Part shown: in pieces, positions 39,552-50,275 of the stretch
Numbering within the stretch: position 1 is the first letter of the stretch
Layout: the number at the start of each line of letters is the position of its first letter
Source: Leucobacter sp. wl10
GTDB lineage: Bacteria > Actinomycetota > Actinomycetes > Actinomycetales > Microbacteriaceae
Length of the DNA: 64,000 bases
Assembly (NCBI RefSeq): GCF_003569785.1
Contig: NZ_KZ983987.1
Span: forward strand, 205,852-269,851
Direction: 5' to 3'
Position numbers and translations under genes: made by a program
Notes under the pieces: generated by a model
The model's input: the letters and a program-made list of their open reading frames with translations, nothing else
Told to the model about the DNA's origin: nothing
Database searches by the model: none

Positions 39552-40964
39552 ATGAATAGACCCCTCGATGACGTGGGCTCCATCAGCGACGCGAGAACCG
39601 GTGACTCCACTCCTCGGTTCAAGCGTCGCTTCATGGCGAGGCTCATCGCCGTGCTCGTCGGCGGCATGATCCTCGACGGTTACATCCTGGGCATCCTGGG
39701 GCCGATCACCGGCTTGATCCGCGAGGACGCTCGGCTCGACGACTTCTGGATCGGGGCGATCGCGGCCGCTCCGCTCTTCGGGATCTTCGTCGGCTCGCCG
39801 CTGGCCGGTTGGGCCACGGACAAGTTCGGTCGCAAGCCTATGTTCATCGTCGACATGGGGCTCTTCCTCGTCGCCTCGGCCCTGCAGTTCTTCGTGTCCT
39901 CGGGCGACGCGGCCGCTGTGCAGCTGTTCGCGATCCGGTTCCTCATGGGCGTCGCGATCGGCGGCGAGTACGCGATCGGGTGGCCGCTCATGTCGGAGTT
40001 CGCGCCGCCCAAGCTCCGGGGGCGCCTCCTCGGCGTGACCGTGGTCGCCTGGTACGTCGGCTTCATGATCGCGTTCGTCGTCGGCACCTCCATGCAGCAG
40101 GCCGGAGTGCCGTGGCGGATCATCCTCGGCTCCAGCACCCTGCTCGCACTCGTCCTGTTCCTCGCGCGACTCGGCCTCCCCGAATCGCCGAGCTGGCTCA
40201 TCACCAAGGGGCGCCGCGATGAGGCGCTGGTCGTCGCGCGGCGCTACATCGGATCCTCGGAGATGCACGAGAGCATCACCCAGGAGATCGACCTGAGGAT
40301 GATCCAGGAGGCGCGGGCCGCCAAGGAGCAGCGAGTGCTCAGGAGCGCCTCGTTCGGCACCCTGTTCTCGCCCGGTTACTGGCGCGCGACGCTCTTCACC
40401 GCCGGCTTCTGGCTCTGCGCGGTGACGCCGTACTTCGCGATCGCGACGTTCGCCGTCGAGGTGCTCAAGAAGTACGGCCTCGACAACGAGTGGGTCAGCG
40501 GCGTGGGGCTATCGGCGCTCGCGGCTGCCGGCGTCGTCACGAGCGTGCTGCTCGTCGACAAGGTCGGCCGGCGCGTGCTCACGGTTCCCACGCAGTGGGC
40601 GGCCACGGTGCTGCTGCTGGTCATCGGTCTCTGGTCGGGCGCGCCGCCGGCGCTGGTGCTCACGATGTTCCTGGCGTTCTCGTTCATCAACGCGATGTAC
40701 AACACGCTCACGCAGATCTACCCCTCGGAGCTGTTCCCCAGCGAGGTGCGAGGCATCGGCATGGGGTTCGCCGCCGCGATCAGCCGGATCGGCGCCGCGC
40801 TGGGCACATTCGCGCTGCCGTGGTCGATGACGAATCTCGGGGCGAGCACCACCATGGTCATCGCGGCGGTCATCGCGCTCGCCGGCGCGCTGCTCTCGCA
40901 GTGGCTCGCGCCCGAGACGAAGGGCAAGACGCTGGCCGAGACGGCTCAGGGCTTCTCGCACTGA
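39552..40964 (+). CDS. MFS metabolite:H+ symporter, sugar-porter-like
   Basis: 470 residues with about 12 membrane segments. It has the signature loop GWATDKFGRKPMF, the PESPSWL motif after helix 6, and PETKGKTLAE at the end. SD AGGAAGGGCAG precedes ATG 39552. It is divergent from the amine oxidase operon and shares its operators, so it probably imports the compound that operon degrades. Confidence 0.88.
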   Translation: MNRPLDDVGSISDARTGDSTPRFKRRFMARLIAVLVGGMILDGYILGILGPITGLIREDARLDDFWIGAIAAAPLFGIFVGSPLAGWATDKFGRKPMFIVDMGLFLVASALQFFVSSGDAAAVQLFAIRFLMGVAIGGEYAIGWPLMSEFAPPKLRGRLLGVTVVAWYVGFMIAFVVGTSMQQAGVPWRIILGSSTLLALVLFLARLGLPESPSWLITKGRRDEALVVARRYIGSSEMHESITQEIDLRMIQEARAAKEQRVLRSASFGTLFSPGYWRATLFTAGFWLCAVTPYFAIATFAVEVLKKYGLDNEWVSGVGLSALAAAGVVTSVLLVDKVGRRVLTVPTQWAATVLLLVIGLWSGAPPALVLTMFLAFSFINAMYNTLTQIYPSELFPSEVRGIGMGFAAAISRIGAALGTFALPWSMTNLGASTTMVIAAVIALAGALLSQWLAPETKGKTLAETAQGFSH

Positions 40965-41086
40965 CCCCGGGGCCGCCTGCTTGAATCGGGGTGGCCCGGG
41001 ATCCGCGCGGATTCCAGGCGGCCCCGTCCGAGGCGGCCGGTCGATGGAGCCCTCCTCGATGCGCGGATCCTCCGTCGGAGCTGGGC

Positions 41087-41092
41087 TAAAAT
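41087..41092 (+). promoter_or_regulatory. -10 box of the GntR gene
   Basis: TAAAAT ends 7 nt before ATG 41100. It overlaps another ATG at 41091, which would lie inside the promoter and is therefore unlikely to be used. Confidence 0.6.
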
Positions 41093-41099
41093 GGCCATC

Positions 41100-41771
41100 A
41101 TGGCTCTGGAGAGGATCGACGCGACGCCGCGCGTGGGGGACCGCGCGTTCGATGTGCTCCACTCCGCCATCATGAGCGGCCGGTTCCCGCCGGGTCAGCG
41201 CCTGCAGCCGGGGGAGCTCTCGGCCCAGCTCGGCATCAGCACGATGCCGATCCGGGAAGCGGTCAAGCGGCTCAAAGCCCTGGGGCTCGTCGAGGATCTG
41301 CCGCACCGCGGCACCGTGGTGAAGGTGCTGAGCGGTGAGGAGCTGCTGCACATCTATCAGGTGAGGGCGGTGCTCGAGATCGAGGCCACGAGGCTCGGGG
41401 CGCCGCACATGACAGAGGAGGCCCTGCTCGACGCGGAGGTCGCGTATGCGCAGATGGCGCGTGCGCTGCAGAGGCAGGACGTCGTGGAGTACACCGATCG
41501 CGACGAGGAGATCCTCGCGCTGGTGTACGAGGCTTCGGGCAATCCCGTGCTCCTCGAGACCATCCGCCATCTGTGGTCGCGCTGCCGCTCGTTCAAGATC
41601 GTGGGAGTGCGCCAGCAGATCGAGTCGGGCGAGCGGGAGCCGCTGCTCGTGCACCAGCGACGTCTCATCGAGGCGATCCGCCGGGGCGATGCCGCTGAGG
41701 CGGGCCGGATCACGGCAGAGTCGCTCGACGCGGCGATCGAGCGGATCACGAGCGCGATCGACGAGGGGTAG
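41100..41771 (+). CDS. GntR family regulator, FCD (FadR) type
   Basis: 223 residues. It has an N-terminal winged helix (about 12-75; QPGELSAQLGISTMPIREAVKRL) and a helical FCD ligand-binding domain (about 85-215; VLEIEATRLGAPHMTEEALL). It lies behind the permease and is the best candidate to bind ATGATC-N3-GATCAT at 39190 and 39365. Probably leaderless. Confidence 0.9.
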   Translation: MALERIDATPRVGDRAFDVLHSAIMSGRFPPGQRLQPGELSAQLGISTMPIREAVKRLKALGLVEDLPHRGTVVKVLSGEELLHIYQVRAVLEIEATRLGAPHMTEEALLDAEVAYAQMARALQRQDVVEYTDRDEEILALVYEASGNPVLLETIRHLWSRCRSFKIVGVRQQIESGEREPLLVHQRRLIEAIRRGDAAEAGRITAESLDAAIERITSAIDEG

Positions 41772-41808
41772 CGGGTCGCGAGGGCGGCCCCGGGGGCACC
41801 GCCGCCCG

Positions 41809-42456
41809 TTACAGCACCGAGCGCACCGTGTCCTCGAAGTGTCGCACGTGCGCCTCGGAGAGCGCAGCGGCGCGATCAGCGTCCCCGTCGAGGATCGCGC
41901 GCAGCAGCTCGACGTGCTCGCCCACGTGCGCGCTGATGTCGGGGATCCGATCGCGGACCAGGCCCCAGATGCGGGTGGCGAGATCATCGAGCCGTGTGAG
42001 CGTGGCCGCGAGGTGGTGATTGCCCACCGCGCGGTAGACGAGTCGATGCACCCTGAGGTCGTGCTCGAGCATCCGTCGCTGATCGGCGCCGGAGCCGACC
42101 CCCTCCAGCTCGCGCACGACGGCCTCGAACTCGAGTCGCAGCTCCGGGTCGAGCGCCGCCGCGGCCGCCTTGCGCGCGGCGAGCGGTTCGAGCACCTCGC
42201 GCATCTCCGAGATCTCGGCCAGGTCGGTGATGTCGACACCGGTGGCGAAGGTGCCGCGGCGGGGATAGAAGGCGACGAGGCGGTCGCTCTCGAGTCGCTT
42301 GAGGGCTTCGCGAATGGGGGTGCGACCGAGGCCGAGCTCCGAGCTGAGCGCAACCTCGTTGATCGCGTCTCCGGGGGCGATGTCGAGCAGGATGAGCCGG
42401 TGCTTCAACTCGCGGTAGGCGCGGTCGGCCTTCGACTCCTCGGTCGTCGGCTTCAT
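41809..42456 (-). CDS. GntR family regulator, FCD type, divergent from glyA
   Basis: 215 residues. It has a winged helix (about 10-70; INEVALSSELGLGRTPIREALKRL) and an FCD domain (MLEHDLRVHRLVYRAVGN and HVGEHVELLRAILDGD, with the metal-ligand type His residues). It is a distant paralogue of the regulator next to it, and the two genes converge across 37 bp. Its divergence from glyA-sox-sdaA-purU suggests it senses sarcosine, glycine or a related compound. Confidence 0.9.
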   Translation of the reverse strand: MKPTTEESKADRAYRELKHRLILLDIAPGDAINEVALSSELGLGRTPIREALKRLESDRLVAFYPRRGTFATGVDITDLAEISEMREVLEPLAARKAAAAALDPELRLEFEAVVRELEGVGSGADQRRMLEHDLRVHRLVYRAVGNHHLAATLTRLDDLATRIWGLVRDRIPDISAHVGEHVELLRAILDGDADRAAALSEAHVRHFEDTVRSVL

Positions 42457-42570
42457 GGCGGTCCTCGTGATCGTGCGGTCGCAGCCCGGGCGGGCGCGGT
42501 TTCGAGAGTCGTGCGCCCCCGACTCGCGGCTTGACGCTGCTGCTCGCTTCGAATACTCTACAAGAGGCCG

Positions 42571-42584
42571 ACTGATATATGAGT
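42571..42584. promoter_or_regulatory. palindrome between GntR and glyA
   Basis: ACTGATATATGAGT is a 14-bp palindrome with one mismatched pair, in the AT-richest part of the divergent region. It is a candidate operator for the adjacent GntR protein. Confidence 0.45.
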
Positions 42585-42635
42585 TGACGATCAGAGTGGC
42601 GCTGCGGATCCCGCCCCTGAGACGAAGGAGTTCCC

Positions 42636-43970
42636 ATGACACGGTCCCCGGTATTCGCCCCGCGCCTTCCGCGCGAGCTCGACGCGCCGATCGCGGAGCT
42701 CGACCCGGAGATCGCGATGCGGATCGACGCGGAGCTCGCGAGGCAGCGCAGCGGACTCGAGATGATCGCGTCCGAGAACCACACCGCACGAGCCGTCATG
42801 CAGGCGCAGGGCTCGGTGCTCACCAACAAGTACGCCGAAGGGTATCCCGGGCGTCGGTACTACGGCGGCTGCGAGGAGGTCGACGCCATCGAGACCCTCG
42901 CCATCGGCCGCGCCAAGGAGCTCTTCGGTGCCGCTTTCGCCAACGTGCAGCCCCACTCGGGGGCGCAGGCGAACGCATCGGTCATGCACGCGCTCATCCG
43001 GCCGGGCGACACCGTGCTGGGGCTCGACCTCGCGCACGGCGGCCACCTCACCCACGGCATGAAGCTCAACTTCTCGGGCAGGCTGTACAACATCGTGCCC
43101 TACGGCGTCGACGCCGAGACCCACCGCGTCGACATGGTCGAGGTCGAGCGCCTGGCGGAGGAGCACCGTCCGCGGCTCATCATCGCGGGCTGGTCGGCCT
43201 ACCCCCGGCAGCTCGACTTCGAGCGGTTCCGCAGCATCGCCGACGAGGTGGGCGCCCTGCTCATGGTGGACATGGCCCACTTCGCCGGTCTCGTCGCCGC
43301 AGGCCTCCATCCGAGCCCGGTGCCGCACGCGCACGTGACCACCTCGACCACCCACAAGACGCTCGGCGGGCCCCGCGGCGGCATCATCCTCACGAACGAC
43401 GCGGACATCGCCAAGAAGGTCGACTCCGCTGTGTTCCCGGGGCAGCAGGGCGGGCCGCTCGAGCACGTCATCGCGGGCAAGGCGGTGTCGTTCAAGATCG
43501 CCGCGAGCGACGGCTTCGCGGAGCGGCAGCGGCGCACCCTCGAGGGAGCCCGGATCCTCGCTGAGCGGCTCTCCCGGCCCGACATCGCCGATCGCGGCGT
43601 CTCGGTGCTCACCGGCGGCACCGACGTGCACCTCGTGCTCGTCGACCTGCGCCGCTCCGAGCTCGACGGGCGGGCCGCCGAGGATCTGCTGGCCGCGATC
43701 GACATCACCGTCAACCGCAACGCTGTTCCGTTCGACCCGCGCCCGCCCATGGTCACCTCGGGCCTGCGCATCGGCACACCCGCGCTCGCGACGCGCGGGT
43801 TCGGCGACGAGGCCTTCGCCGAGGCGGCTGACGTCATCGCCGAGGCGCTCGTCGAGGGCACGGAGCCGGGCGGCCCCGACGCCGAGGCGCTCGCACTCCT
43901 GCGCGATCGCGTGCGCGCTCTCGCCGACGCGCATCCCCTCTACCCCGCACTCGACCCGATGGGAGCGTAG
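42636..43970 (+). CDS. glyA: serine hydroxymethyltransferase
   Basis: 444 residues. It interconverts glycine plus 5,10-methylene-THF with serine plus THF. It has [36 protein letters not shown], the PLP-lysine region [16 protein letters not shown], and [23 protein letters not shown]. It is the first gene of the sarcosine operon, so it is probably a catabolic copy; a housekeeping glyA may exist elsewhere. soxB starts 3 nt behind the stop. Confidence 0.96.
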   Translation: MTRSPVFAPRLPRELDAPIAELDPEIAMRIDAELARQRSGLEMIASENHTARAVMQAQGSVLTNKYAEGYPGRRYYGGCEEVDAIETLAIGRAKELFGAAFANVQPHSGAQANASVMHALIRPGDTVLGLDLAHGGHLTHGMKLNFSGRLYNIVPYGVDAETHRVDMVEVERLAEEHRPRLIIAGWSAYPRQLDFERFRSIADEVGALLMVDMAHFAGLVAAGLHPSPVPHAHVTTSTTHKTLGGPRGGIILTNDADIAKKVDSAVFPGQQGGPLEHVIAGKAVSFKIAASDGFAERQRRTLEGARILAERLSRPDIADRGVSVLTGGTDVHLVLVDLRRSELDGRAAEDLLAAIDITVNRNAVPFDPRPPMVTSGLRIGTPALATRGFGDEAFAEAADVIAEALVEGTEPGGPDAEALALLRDRVRALADAHPLYPALDPMGA

Positions 43971-43972
43971 TC

Positions 43973-45190
43973 ATGGCCGATCTGCTACCTGAGCACCCGG
44001 ACTTCCTCTGGCGCAACCCCGACCCCGGGCCCGGCTACGACGCGGTGATCGTGGGCGGCGGCGGCCACGGTCTCGCCACCGCCTACTATCTGGCGAAGAA
44101 CCACGGCATGACGAACATCGCCGTGCTCGAGCGGGGCTGGCTCGCGGGCGGCAACATGGCCCGCAACACCACCATCATCCGCTCCAACTACCTGTGGGAC
44201 GAGTCCGCGGGGATCTACGAGCACTCGCTCAAGCTCTGGGAGCGCTTGCCGGAGGAGCTCGAGTACGACTTCCTGTTCTCGCAGCGCGGCGTGATGAACC
44301 TCGCGCACACGCTGCAGGACGTGCGCGAGTCGCAGCGGCGCGTGAACGCCAACGTGCTCAACGGCGTCGACGCCGAGTGGCTGACACCCCACCAGGTCAA
44401 GGAGCTCTGCCCCATCATCAACATCGGCGACGACCTGCGCTACCCGGTGATGGGCGCCACCTACCAGCCTCGAGCGGGGATCGCGAAGCACGATCACGTG
44501 GCGTGGGCCTTCGCCCGCAAGTGCGACGAGATGGGTGTCGACATCATTCAGAACTGCGAGGTCATGGGCTTCGTCAAGGAGGGCGACCGCGTGGTCGCCG
44601 TCGAGACCAGCCGTGGCCGCATCGAGGCGAAGAGGGTGGGCCTCGCGGCCGCCGGCAACTCGTCGGTGCTCGCCGATCTGGCCGGCTTCAGGCTGCCCAT
44701 CCAGTCGCACCCCCTGCAGGCGCTCGTCTCGGAGCTCTTCGAGCCGGTGCACCCGACCGTCGTCATGTCGAACCACGTGCACGTCTACGTGTCGCAGGCG
44801 CACAAGGGGGAGCTGGTGATGGGCGCCGGCATCGACGCGTACAACGGGTACGGGCAGCGCGGCGGCTTCCACGTGGTCGAGGAGCAGCTCGCCGCCGCCG
44901 TCGAGCTCTTCCCCGTCTTCGCCCGCGCGCACCTGCTGCGCACCTGGGGCGGCACCGTCGACGTGACCCTCGACGCCTCCCCGATCGTCTCCGCCACCCC
45001 GATCGACGGCATGTACGTCAACTGCGGCTGGGGTACCGGCGGGTTCAAGGGCACGCCGGGAGCCGGCTTCACGTTCGCGCACACCATCGCGACGGGCGAG
45101 GCGCACCCGCTCAACGCCCCGTTCTCGCTCGAGCGCTTCGAGACCGGCCACCTGATCGACGAGCACGGCGCCGCGGCCGTCGCCCACTGA
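43973..45190 (+). CDS. soxB: heterotetrameric sarcosine oxidase, beta subunit
   Basis: 405 residues. It carries FAD at the N-terminus ([21 protein letters not shown]) and in known enzymes the covalent FMN on a His, here in the segment [13 protein letters not shown]. It oxidises the N-methyl group of sarcosine. [25 protein letters not shown] and the C-terminal [16 protein letters not shown] are typical. It is translationally close to glyA and soxD. Confidence 0.96.
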   Translation: MADLLPEHPDFLWRNPDPGPGYDAVIVGGGGHGLATAYYLAKNHGMTNIAVLERGWLAGGNMARNTTIIRSNYLWDESAGIYEHSLKLWERLPEELEYDFLFSQRGVMNLAHTLQDVRESQRRVNANVLNGVDAEWLTPHQVKELCPIINIGDDLRYPVMGATYQPRAGIAKHDHVAWAFARKCDEMGVDIIQNCEVMGFVKEGDRVVAVETSRGRIEAKRVGLAAAGNSSVLADLAGFRLPIQSHPLQALVSELFEPVHPTVVMSNHVHVYVSQAHKGELVMGAGIDAYNGYGQRGGFHVVEEQLAAAVELFPVFARAHLLRTWGGTVDVTLDASPIVSATPIDGMYVNCGWGTGGFKGTPGAGFTFAHTIATGEAHPLNAPFSLERFETGHLIDEHGAAAVAH

Positions 45191-45206
45191 GAGAGGAATC
45201 AGCGTC

Positions 45207-45503
45207 ATGCTGCTCATCGAATGCCCCAACTGCGGCCCGCGCGACGAGACCGAGTTCCACTACGGCGGCCAGGCGCACGTGCCGTATCCGCAGGATCCCC
45301 ACGCCCTCAGCGATCGGGAGTGGGCCGAGTACCTCTTCTACCGCGACAACCCCAGAGGGCTCTTCTCGGAGCGCTGGAACCACGCGGTCGGGTGCCGCAA
45401 GTGGTTCAACGCCGTTCGAGACACCGTCACCTACGAGTTCACGGCCGTCTACCGCATGGGCGAGCCGCGTCCCGCCATCTCCGAGGAAGGGGACGCACGA
45501 TGA
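45207..45503 (+). CDS. soxD: heterotetrameric sarcosine oxidase, delta subunit
   Basis: 98 residues. It is the small zinc subunit. [20 protein letters not shown] provides the Cys and His ligands, and [15 protein letters not shown] is the conserved C-terminal part. The stop overlaps the soxA start (ATGA). Confidence 0.95.
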   Translation: MLLIECPNCGPRDETEFHYGGQAHVPYPQDPHALSDREWAEYLFYRDNPRGLFSERWNHAVGCRKWFNAVRDTVTYEFTAVYRMGEPRPAISEEGDAR

Positions 45504-48430
45504 CCTCGGCACGTCTGGATCCCGATCGCGCGATCGGCCGCGGTATCGACCGCTCCCGGCAGATCGCCTTCACCGTCGACGGCGAGAGCTACCGCGGCTT
45601 CGCGGGCGACACCATCGCGAGCGCGCTGCTCGCGTCGGGGCGCGCGCACTGCGGCGCGTCGATGTACCTCGGAAGGCCCCGAGGCGTCTTCACGTCGGGC
45701 GTCGAAGAGCCCAACGCGCTCGTCACGGTGAGGCGCCGCTTCGCCGGAGACATCGACGAGTCGATGCTGCCCGCCACGGTCGTCGAGATCACCGACGGGC
45801 TCGAGGCCGAGTATCTCAGCGGACTCGGCGTGCTCGATCCCTCCGACGACGAGGCGCGGTACGAGCACAGGCACGTGCACGCCGACGTGCTGATCGTCGG
45901 AGCCGGCCCCGCAGGGCTCGCGGCGGCGCGCGAAGCCGCGAAGGGCGGCGCGCGCACGATCCTTGTCGACGAGCAGTCAACCCCCGGGGGATTCCTGCTG
46001 GGATCGCGCGGCGAGCAGGTCGACGGCCTCGACGCCGTCGCATGGGCGGCCGCGACGGTCGAGCGGTTGTCGGCCGCCGAGGAGTTCACCTACCTGCCGC
46101 GCACCACCGCGATCGGCAGCTACGACGCCAACTACGTGGTAGCGGTCGAGGACCGCACGGGCGCCCTGCTGGCGGATGCCGTCGACGGTGTCCCGCGTCG
46201 CGGGCAGCCGCGCCAGCGCGTATGGCACGTGCGCGCGGGCCGCGTGATCCTCGCCACCGGGGCGCACGAGCGGCCCATCGTCTTCGAGAACAACGACCGC
46301 CCCGGCATCCTGCTCACCGGCGCGGTGCGCGCCTACCTCAACCGCTACGGCGTGGCCGCCGGCTCGCGCGTGGTCGTGGCGACCACCAACGACGCGGCCT
46401 ACGCGCTCGTCGACGACCTGTACGACGCGGGCATCGAGGGGACGGTGGTCGTCGATCGCCGCCCGCAGGCCTCCGAGCAGGCCGGCGCCACGCTCGCCCG
46501 GACCGGGGCGCGCGGGATATTCGGCGCGGCGGTGACGAGCACGGCGGGCGACGGAGCCGCGGGCCGGGTCAGCGCAGTGACCGTCTCGGCCCTTGACGAC
46601 GGCGGCGGGCCGACCGGAGCGCCCGAGACCGTCGAGGCCGATCTGCTCGCCGTCTCGGGCGGGTTCACCCCGGTCGTGCAGCTGCACACTCAGCGCCAGG
46701 GGCGCGTCTCCTGGAACGACCGCATCGCGGGCTTCGTGCCGGCGGCGCCGGTCGAACGGCAGGCGATCGTGGGCGCCGCCACCGGCGAGTACGCACTCGG
46801 CACCGCCCTCGCGCAGGGCGCCAACGCGGGGCACGCCGTCGCGCAGCAGGCCGGCTTTCCCGCACCGCTCATGGTGCCGGAGAGCGCGGACGACGCCTAT
46901 GCCGTCGACGAGGTGCGACCCCTGTGGCTGGTCCCGGGCCAGGTCGGCGCGCCGGGGGAGTGGCTGACCCACTTCGTCGACCTGCAGCGCGACCAGAGCG
47001 TCGCCGACGTGTTCCGGGCCACCGGAGCGGGAATGCGGAGCATCGAGCACGTCAAGCGCTACACCTCCATCTCGACGGCGAACGACCAGGGCAAGACGAG
47101 CGGCACGAACGCGATCGGCGTGATCGCGGCGGCGCTGAAGCAGCCCGACCTGTCGGCATTCGGCAGCACCTCGCACCGCGCTCCCTACACCCCCGTCGCC
47201 TTCTCGGCGCTCGCGGGGCGCCGGCGCGGCGAGCTCTTCGACCCCGCCCGGCTCACCTCGATGCATCCGTGGCACGTGGCCCACGGCGCCCTCTTCGAGG
47301 ACGTGGGGCAGTGGAAGCGCCCCTGGTACTACCCGCAGAAGGGCGAGGACATGGAGGCGGCAGTGCTGCGCGAGTGCCGCGCGGTGCGCGAATCGGTGGG
47401 GTTCCAGGACGCCTCTACGCTGGGCAAGATCGAGGTGCGCGGCGCCGACGCGGGCGAGTTCCTCAACCGCATCTACACGAACGGCTTCGCCAAGCTGGCG
47501 GTCGGCAGCGCGCGGTACGGCGTGATGTGCAAGCCGGACGGCATGATCTTCGACGACGGCGTCACGCTCCGGCTCGCCGACGACCGCTACTTCATGACCA
47601 CCACGACGGGCGGCGCGGCGCGCGTGCTCGAGTGGGTCGAGGAGTGGCATCAGACGGAGTGGCCCGAGCTCGACGTCGTCTTCACCTCGGTCACCGAGGA
47701 GTGGTCGACGGTGGCCGTCGTCGGCCCGAGGTCGCGCGACGTCGTCGCCGCACTCGCGCCGGAGCTCGACGTCTCGAACGAGGCGTTCCCATTCATGACC
47801 TACCGCGAGACCGCCCTCTCGAACGGCATCCCCGCCCGCATCTGCCGCATCTCGTTCTCGGGCGAGCTGGCCTTCGAGATCAACGTGCAGGCGTTCTACG
47901 GCCTGGCCGTGTGGGAGGCGGTGGCCGAGGCCGGAGCCGAGTTCGGCATCACGCCGTACGGCACGGAGACCATGCACGTGCTGCGCGCGGAGAAGGGCTT
48001 CATCATCGTGGGGCAGGACACCGACGGTACCGTGACGCCCCAGGACGCGGGCATGGGGTGGATCGTGTCGAAGCTCAAGGACTTCGTCGGCAAGCGCTCC
48101 TTCAGCCGGATCGACACCTCGCGCCCCGACCGCAAGCACCTCGTCGGGGTGCTCCCGGCCGACGGGTCCACGCTGCTGCCCGAGGGCACCCAGCTCGTCG
48201 CGGCCGGCACGTCGATCACCCCGGAGGCCGCCCCGGTTCCCATGATCGGGCATATCACCTCCTCCTACCGATCGGCGGCGCTCGGAAGGCCCTTCGGCCT
48301 GGCGCTCGTCGAGAACGGACGCAACCGCGTGGGGGAGATCGTCCAGGCGCCGCTCGGCGGCCGGCTCGTCGACGTCGAGATCACGTCCCCCGTTTTCTAC
48401 GATCCCGAAGGGAGCCGTCGCGATGGCTGA
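45500..48430 (+). CDS. soxA: heterotetrameric sarcosine oxidase, alpha subunit
   Basis: 976 residues. Order: N-terminal ferredoxin-like 2Fe-2S-derived fold (about 15-100), NAD-binding Rossmann domain ([22 protein letters not shown]), a second dinucleotide region ([12 protein letters not shown] and [13 protein letters not shown]), then from about residue 590 an aminomethyltransferase/GcvT-like domain that binds THF ([36 protein letters not shown]). The methyl group of sarcosine ends as methylene-THF here. It overlaps soxD and soxG. Confidence 0.96.
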   Translation: MTSARLDPDRAIGRGIDRSRQIAFTVDGESYRGFAGDTIASALLASGRAHCGASMYLGRPRGVFTSGVEEPNALVTVRRRFAGDIDESMLPATVVEITDGLEAEYLSGLGVLDPSDDEARYEHRHVHADVLIVGAGPAGLAAAREAAKGGARTILVDEQSTPGGFLLGSRGEQVDGLDAVAWAAATVERLSAAEEFTYLPRTTAIGSYDANYVVAVEDRTGALLADAVDGVPRRGQPRQRVWHVRAGRVILATGAHERPIVFENNDRPGILLTGAVRAYLNRYGVAAGSRVVVATTNDAAYALVDDLYDAGIEGTVVVDRRPQASEQAGATLARTGARGIFGAAVTSTAGDGAAGRVSAVTVSALDDGGGPTGAPETVEADLLAVSGGFTPVVQLHTQRQGRVSWNDRIAGFVPAAPVERQAIVGAATGEYALGTALAQGANAGHAVAQQAGFPAPLMVPESADDAYAVDEVRPLWLVPGQVGAPGEWLTHFVDLQRDQSVADVFRATGAGMRSIEHVKRYTSISTANDQGKTSGTNAIGVIAAALKQPDLSAFGSTSHRAPYTPVAFSALAGRRRGELFDPARLTSMHPWHVAHGALFEDVGQWKRPWYYPQKGEDMEAAVLRECRAVRESVGFQDASTLGKIEVRGADAGEFLNRIYTNGFAKLAVGSARYGVMCKPDGMIFDDGVTLRLADDRYFMTTTTGGAARVLEWVEEWHQTEWPELDVVFTSVTEEWSTVAVVGPRSRDVVAALAPELDVSNEAFPFMTYRETALSNGIPARICRISFSGELAFEINVQAFYGLAVWEAVAEAGAEFGITPYGTETMHVLRAEKGFIIVGQDTDGTVTPQDAGMGWIVSKLKDFVGKRSFSRIDTSRPDRKHLVGVLPADGSTLLPEGTQLVAAGTSITPEAAPVPMIGHITSSYRSAALGRPFGLALVENGRNRVGEIVQAPLGGRLVDVEITSPVFYDPEGSRRDG

Positions 48431-49079
48431 GCACACCGCGGTCGAAGGCGCCGCCGACCTGGACCGGCTGCGGGTGTCGCCCGCGGCGCACCTCGCCTAC
48501 GCGATGGGCGTCGCCTCGGGCGAGGATCCGGAGTCGGTCGCGCTCCGCGAGATCCCGTTCGCCGTGCAGCTGGGGCTGCGCGCCGTGCAGGGGAGTCCAT
48601 CGGCGCAGGCCCTCGAGGCCGCGCTCGGCGCCCCCCTGCCGGGCAAGGCGGGCGAGGTGACGGGCGACGCCGATGCGCTGCACGTCATCTGGCTGAGTCC
48701 TGACGAGTTTCTCGCCGTCGACGTCTCCCGGCGCCAGCGTGCGGGCGACGCCGCCGGGGCGGAGGCGGCGCTCGACGGGTTGCCGGGGCAGGCGGTCGAT
48801 CTCTCGGCCAACCGCACGATCCTGGAGCTCACGGGATCCCGGGTACGGGAGGTGCTCGAGAAAGGCTGCCGCGCCGACCTGCACCCGCGCGCCTTCGCCG
48901 CGGGGGCCGCCATCGCCACGCAGCTCGCCCAGGTGCCGCTCATCCTGCACCGCTCCGGCGCGCAGAGCTTCCGCCTCTATCCGCGGGCGTCGTTCGCCGA
49001 CCACACGGTGCGCTGGCTCATCGATGCGATGACCGAGTTCACCGCGGCCGCACCGGGTGCGGGGACCGAGGCGGGCTGA
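48423..49079 (+). CDS. soxG: heterotetrameric sarcosine oxidase, gamma subunit
   Basis: 218 residues. It is similar to the gamma subunit: [47 protein letters not shown] and [24 protein letters not shown]. The start overlaps soxA by 8 nt, and the stop shares one base with the sdaA start. Confidence 0.94.
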   Translation: MAEHTAVEGAADLDRLRVSPAAHLAYAMGVASGEDPESVALREIPFAVQLGLRAVQGSPSAQALEAALGAPLPGKAGEVTGDADALHVIWLSPDEFLAVDVSRRQRAGDAAGAEAALDGLPGQAVDLSANRTILELTGSRVREVLEKGCRADLHPRAFAAGAAIATQLAQVPLILHRSGAQSFRLYPRASFADHTVRWLIDAMTEFTAAAPGAGTEAG

Positions 49080-50245
49080 TGACGCTCAGCGTGCTCGACC
49101 TCTTCTCCATCGGCATCGGACCCTCCTCATCGCACACGGTGGGGCCGATGCGGGCGGCGAGGAGGTTCACCGCCGAGCTCGAGCGGCTCGGTCCGCTGGA
49201 GGCGGTCGGCCGCGTCGAGGCGGGCCTGTTCGGCTCCCTCGGCGCGACGGGCATCGGCCACGGCTCCGACGTCGCGGTGCTCGTGGGGCTGAGCGGCTTC
49301 GATCCCGAGACCGTCGATCCCGACGCCGCGCCCGGAATCATCGCCGCGATCCGGAGGGACGGGGAGTTGCGGCTGAGCGGCACCCGTCCCGTCCGCTTCG
49401 ACTTCGACACCGACATCAGGCTCCAGGGGCGGAAGACGCTGCCGGGGCACCCCAACGGGATGACGCTGACCGCCTACGATCGCGCCGGCGGGCGGCTGCA
49501 CTCGCGCGACTACTACTCCGTGGGCGGCGGATTCGTGGTCACGGCGGAGGAGCTCGGCAAGCCTTCGCGGCCCGACGGCGCGCACGATACGCTGCCGTTC
49601 GACGACGCGGAGGAGCAGTCGCGCGCCGGCGTCGATGCGGGCGGACTGCTCGCCATGGACTGGGTGAACCTCTACGCGCTCGCCGTCAACGAGGAGAACG
49701 CGTCGGGCGGGCGCGTGGTCACGGCCCCCACCAACGGTGCGGCGGGCATCATCCCCGCGGTGCTGCACTACTACACCCGGTTCATCGACGACGGCAGGGC
49801 CACCGACGCGCGAGTGGTCGAGTTCCTGCTGACGGCGGGGGCGATCGGATCGCTCATGAAGCGCAACGCCTCGATCTCGGGCGCCGAGCTGGGATGCCAG
49901 GCGGAGGTGGGATCGGCCTGTTCGATGGCGGCGGCGGGCCTCTGCGCGGTGCTGGGCGGAACGCCCGATCAGGTCGAGAATGCGGCGGAGATCGGCCTCG
50001 AGCACAATCTGGGACTCACGTGCGACCCGGTGGGCGGCCTCGTGCAGGTGCCCTGCATCGAGCGGAACGCGATCGCCTCGGTGAAAGCGATCAACGCCGC
50101 GCGCCTCGCACTGGCCGGCGACGGCTCGCACCGCGTGACCCTGGATCAGGCGATCGCCACGATGCGCCAGACGGGCCTCGACATGAAGACGAAGTACAAG
50201 GAGACCTCGCGCGGGGGCCTCGCCGTCAACGTCATCGAGTGCTGA
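49079..50245 (+). CDS. sdaA: L-serine ammonia-lyase (iron-sulfur type) with internal deletion
   Basis: 388 residues, where single-chain family members usually have about 450-460. It deaminates serine to pyruvate. The N-terminal domain ([24 protein letters not shown]) and catalytic domain ([57 protein letters not shown]) are present. The C-terminus is the conserved terminal Cys (VIEC) that enters the 4Fe-4S site in known enzymes. Between VGGGFVV and [10 protein letters not shown] only about 40 residues remain, where relatives have about 110, including the LLRIWAVMxECV helix. The reading frame is intact. It is placed to use serine made by GlyA. Confidence 0.9.
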   Translation: MTLSVLDLFSIGIGPSSSHTVGPMRAARRFTAELERLGPLEAVGRVEAGLFGSLGATGIGHGSDVAVLVGLSGFDPETVDPDAAPGIIAAIRRDGELRLSGTRPVRFDFDTDIRLQGRKTLPGHPNGMTLTAYDRAGGRLHSRDYYSVGGGFVVTAEELGKPSRPDGAHDTLPFDDAEEQSRAGVDAGGLLAMDWVNLYALAVNEENASGGRVVTAPTNGAAGIIPAVLHYYTRFIDDGRATDARVVEFLLTAGAIGSLMKRNASISGAELGCQAEVGSACSMAAAGLCAVLGGTPDQVENAAEIGLEHNLGLTCDPVGGLVQVPCIERNAIASVKAINAARLALAGDGSHRVTLDQAIATMRQTGLDMKTKYKETSRGGLAVNVIEC

Positions 50246-50275
50246 ACGCACCTCGACACCGATGGGAGAGCGAAC

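Noticed and set aside
45977..48436. 819-codon minus-strand frame opposite soxA
   Set aside because: Shadow frame with no recognisable motifs; soxA explains the region.
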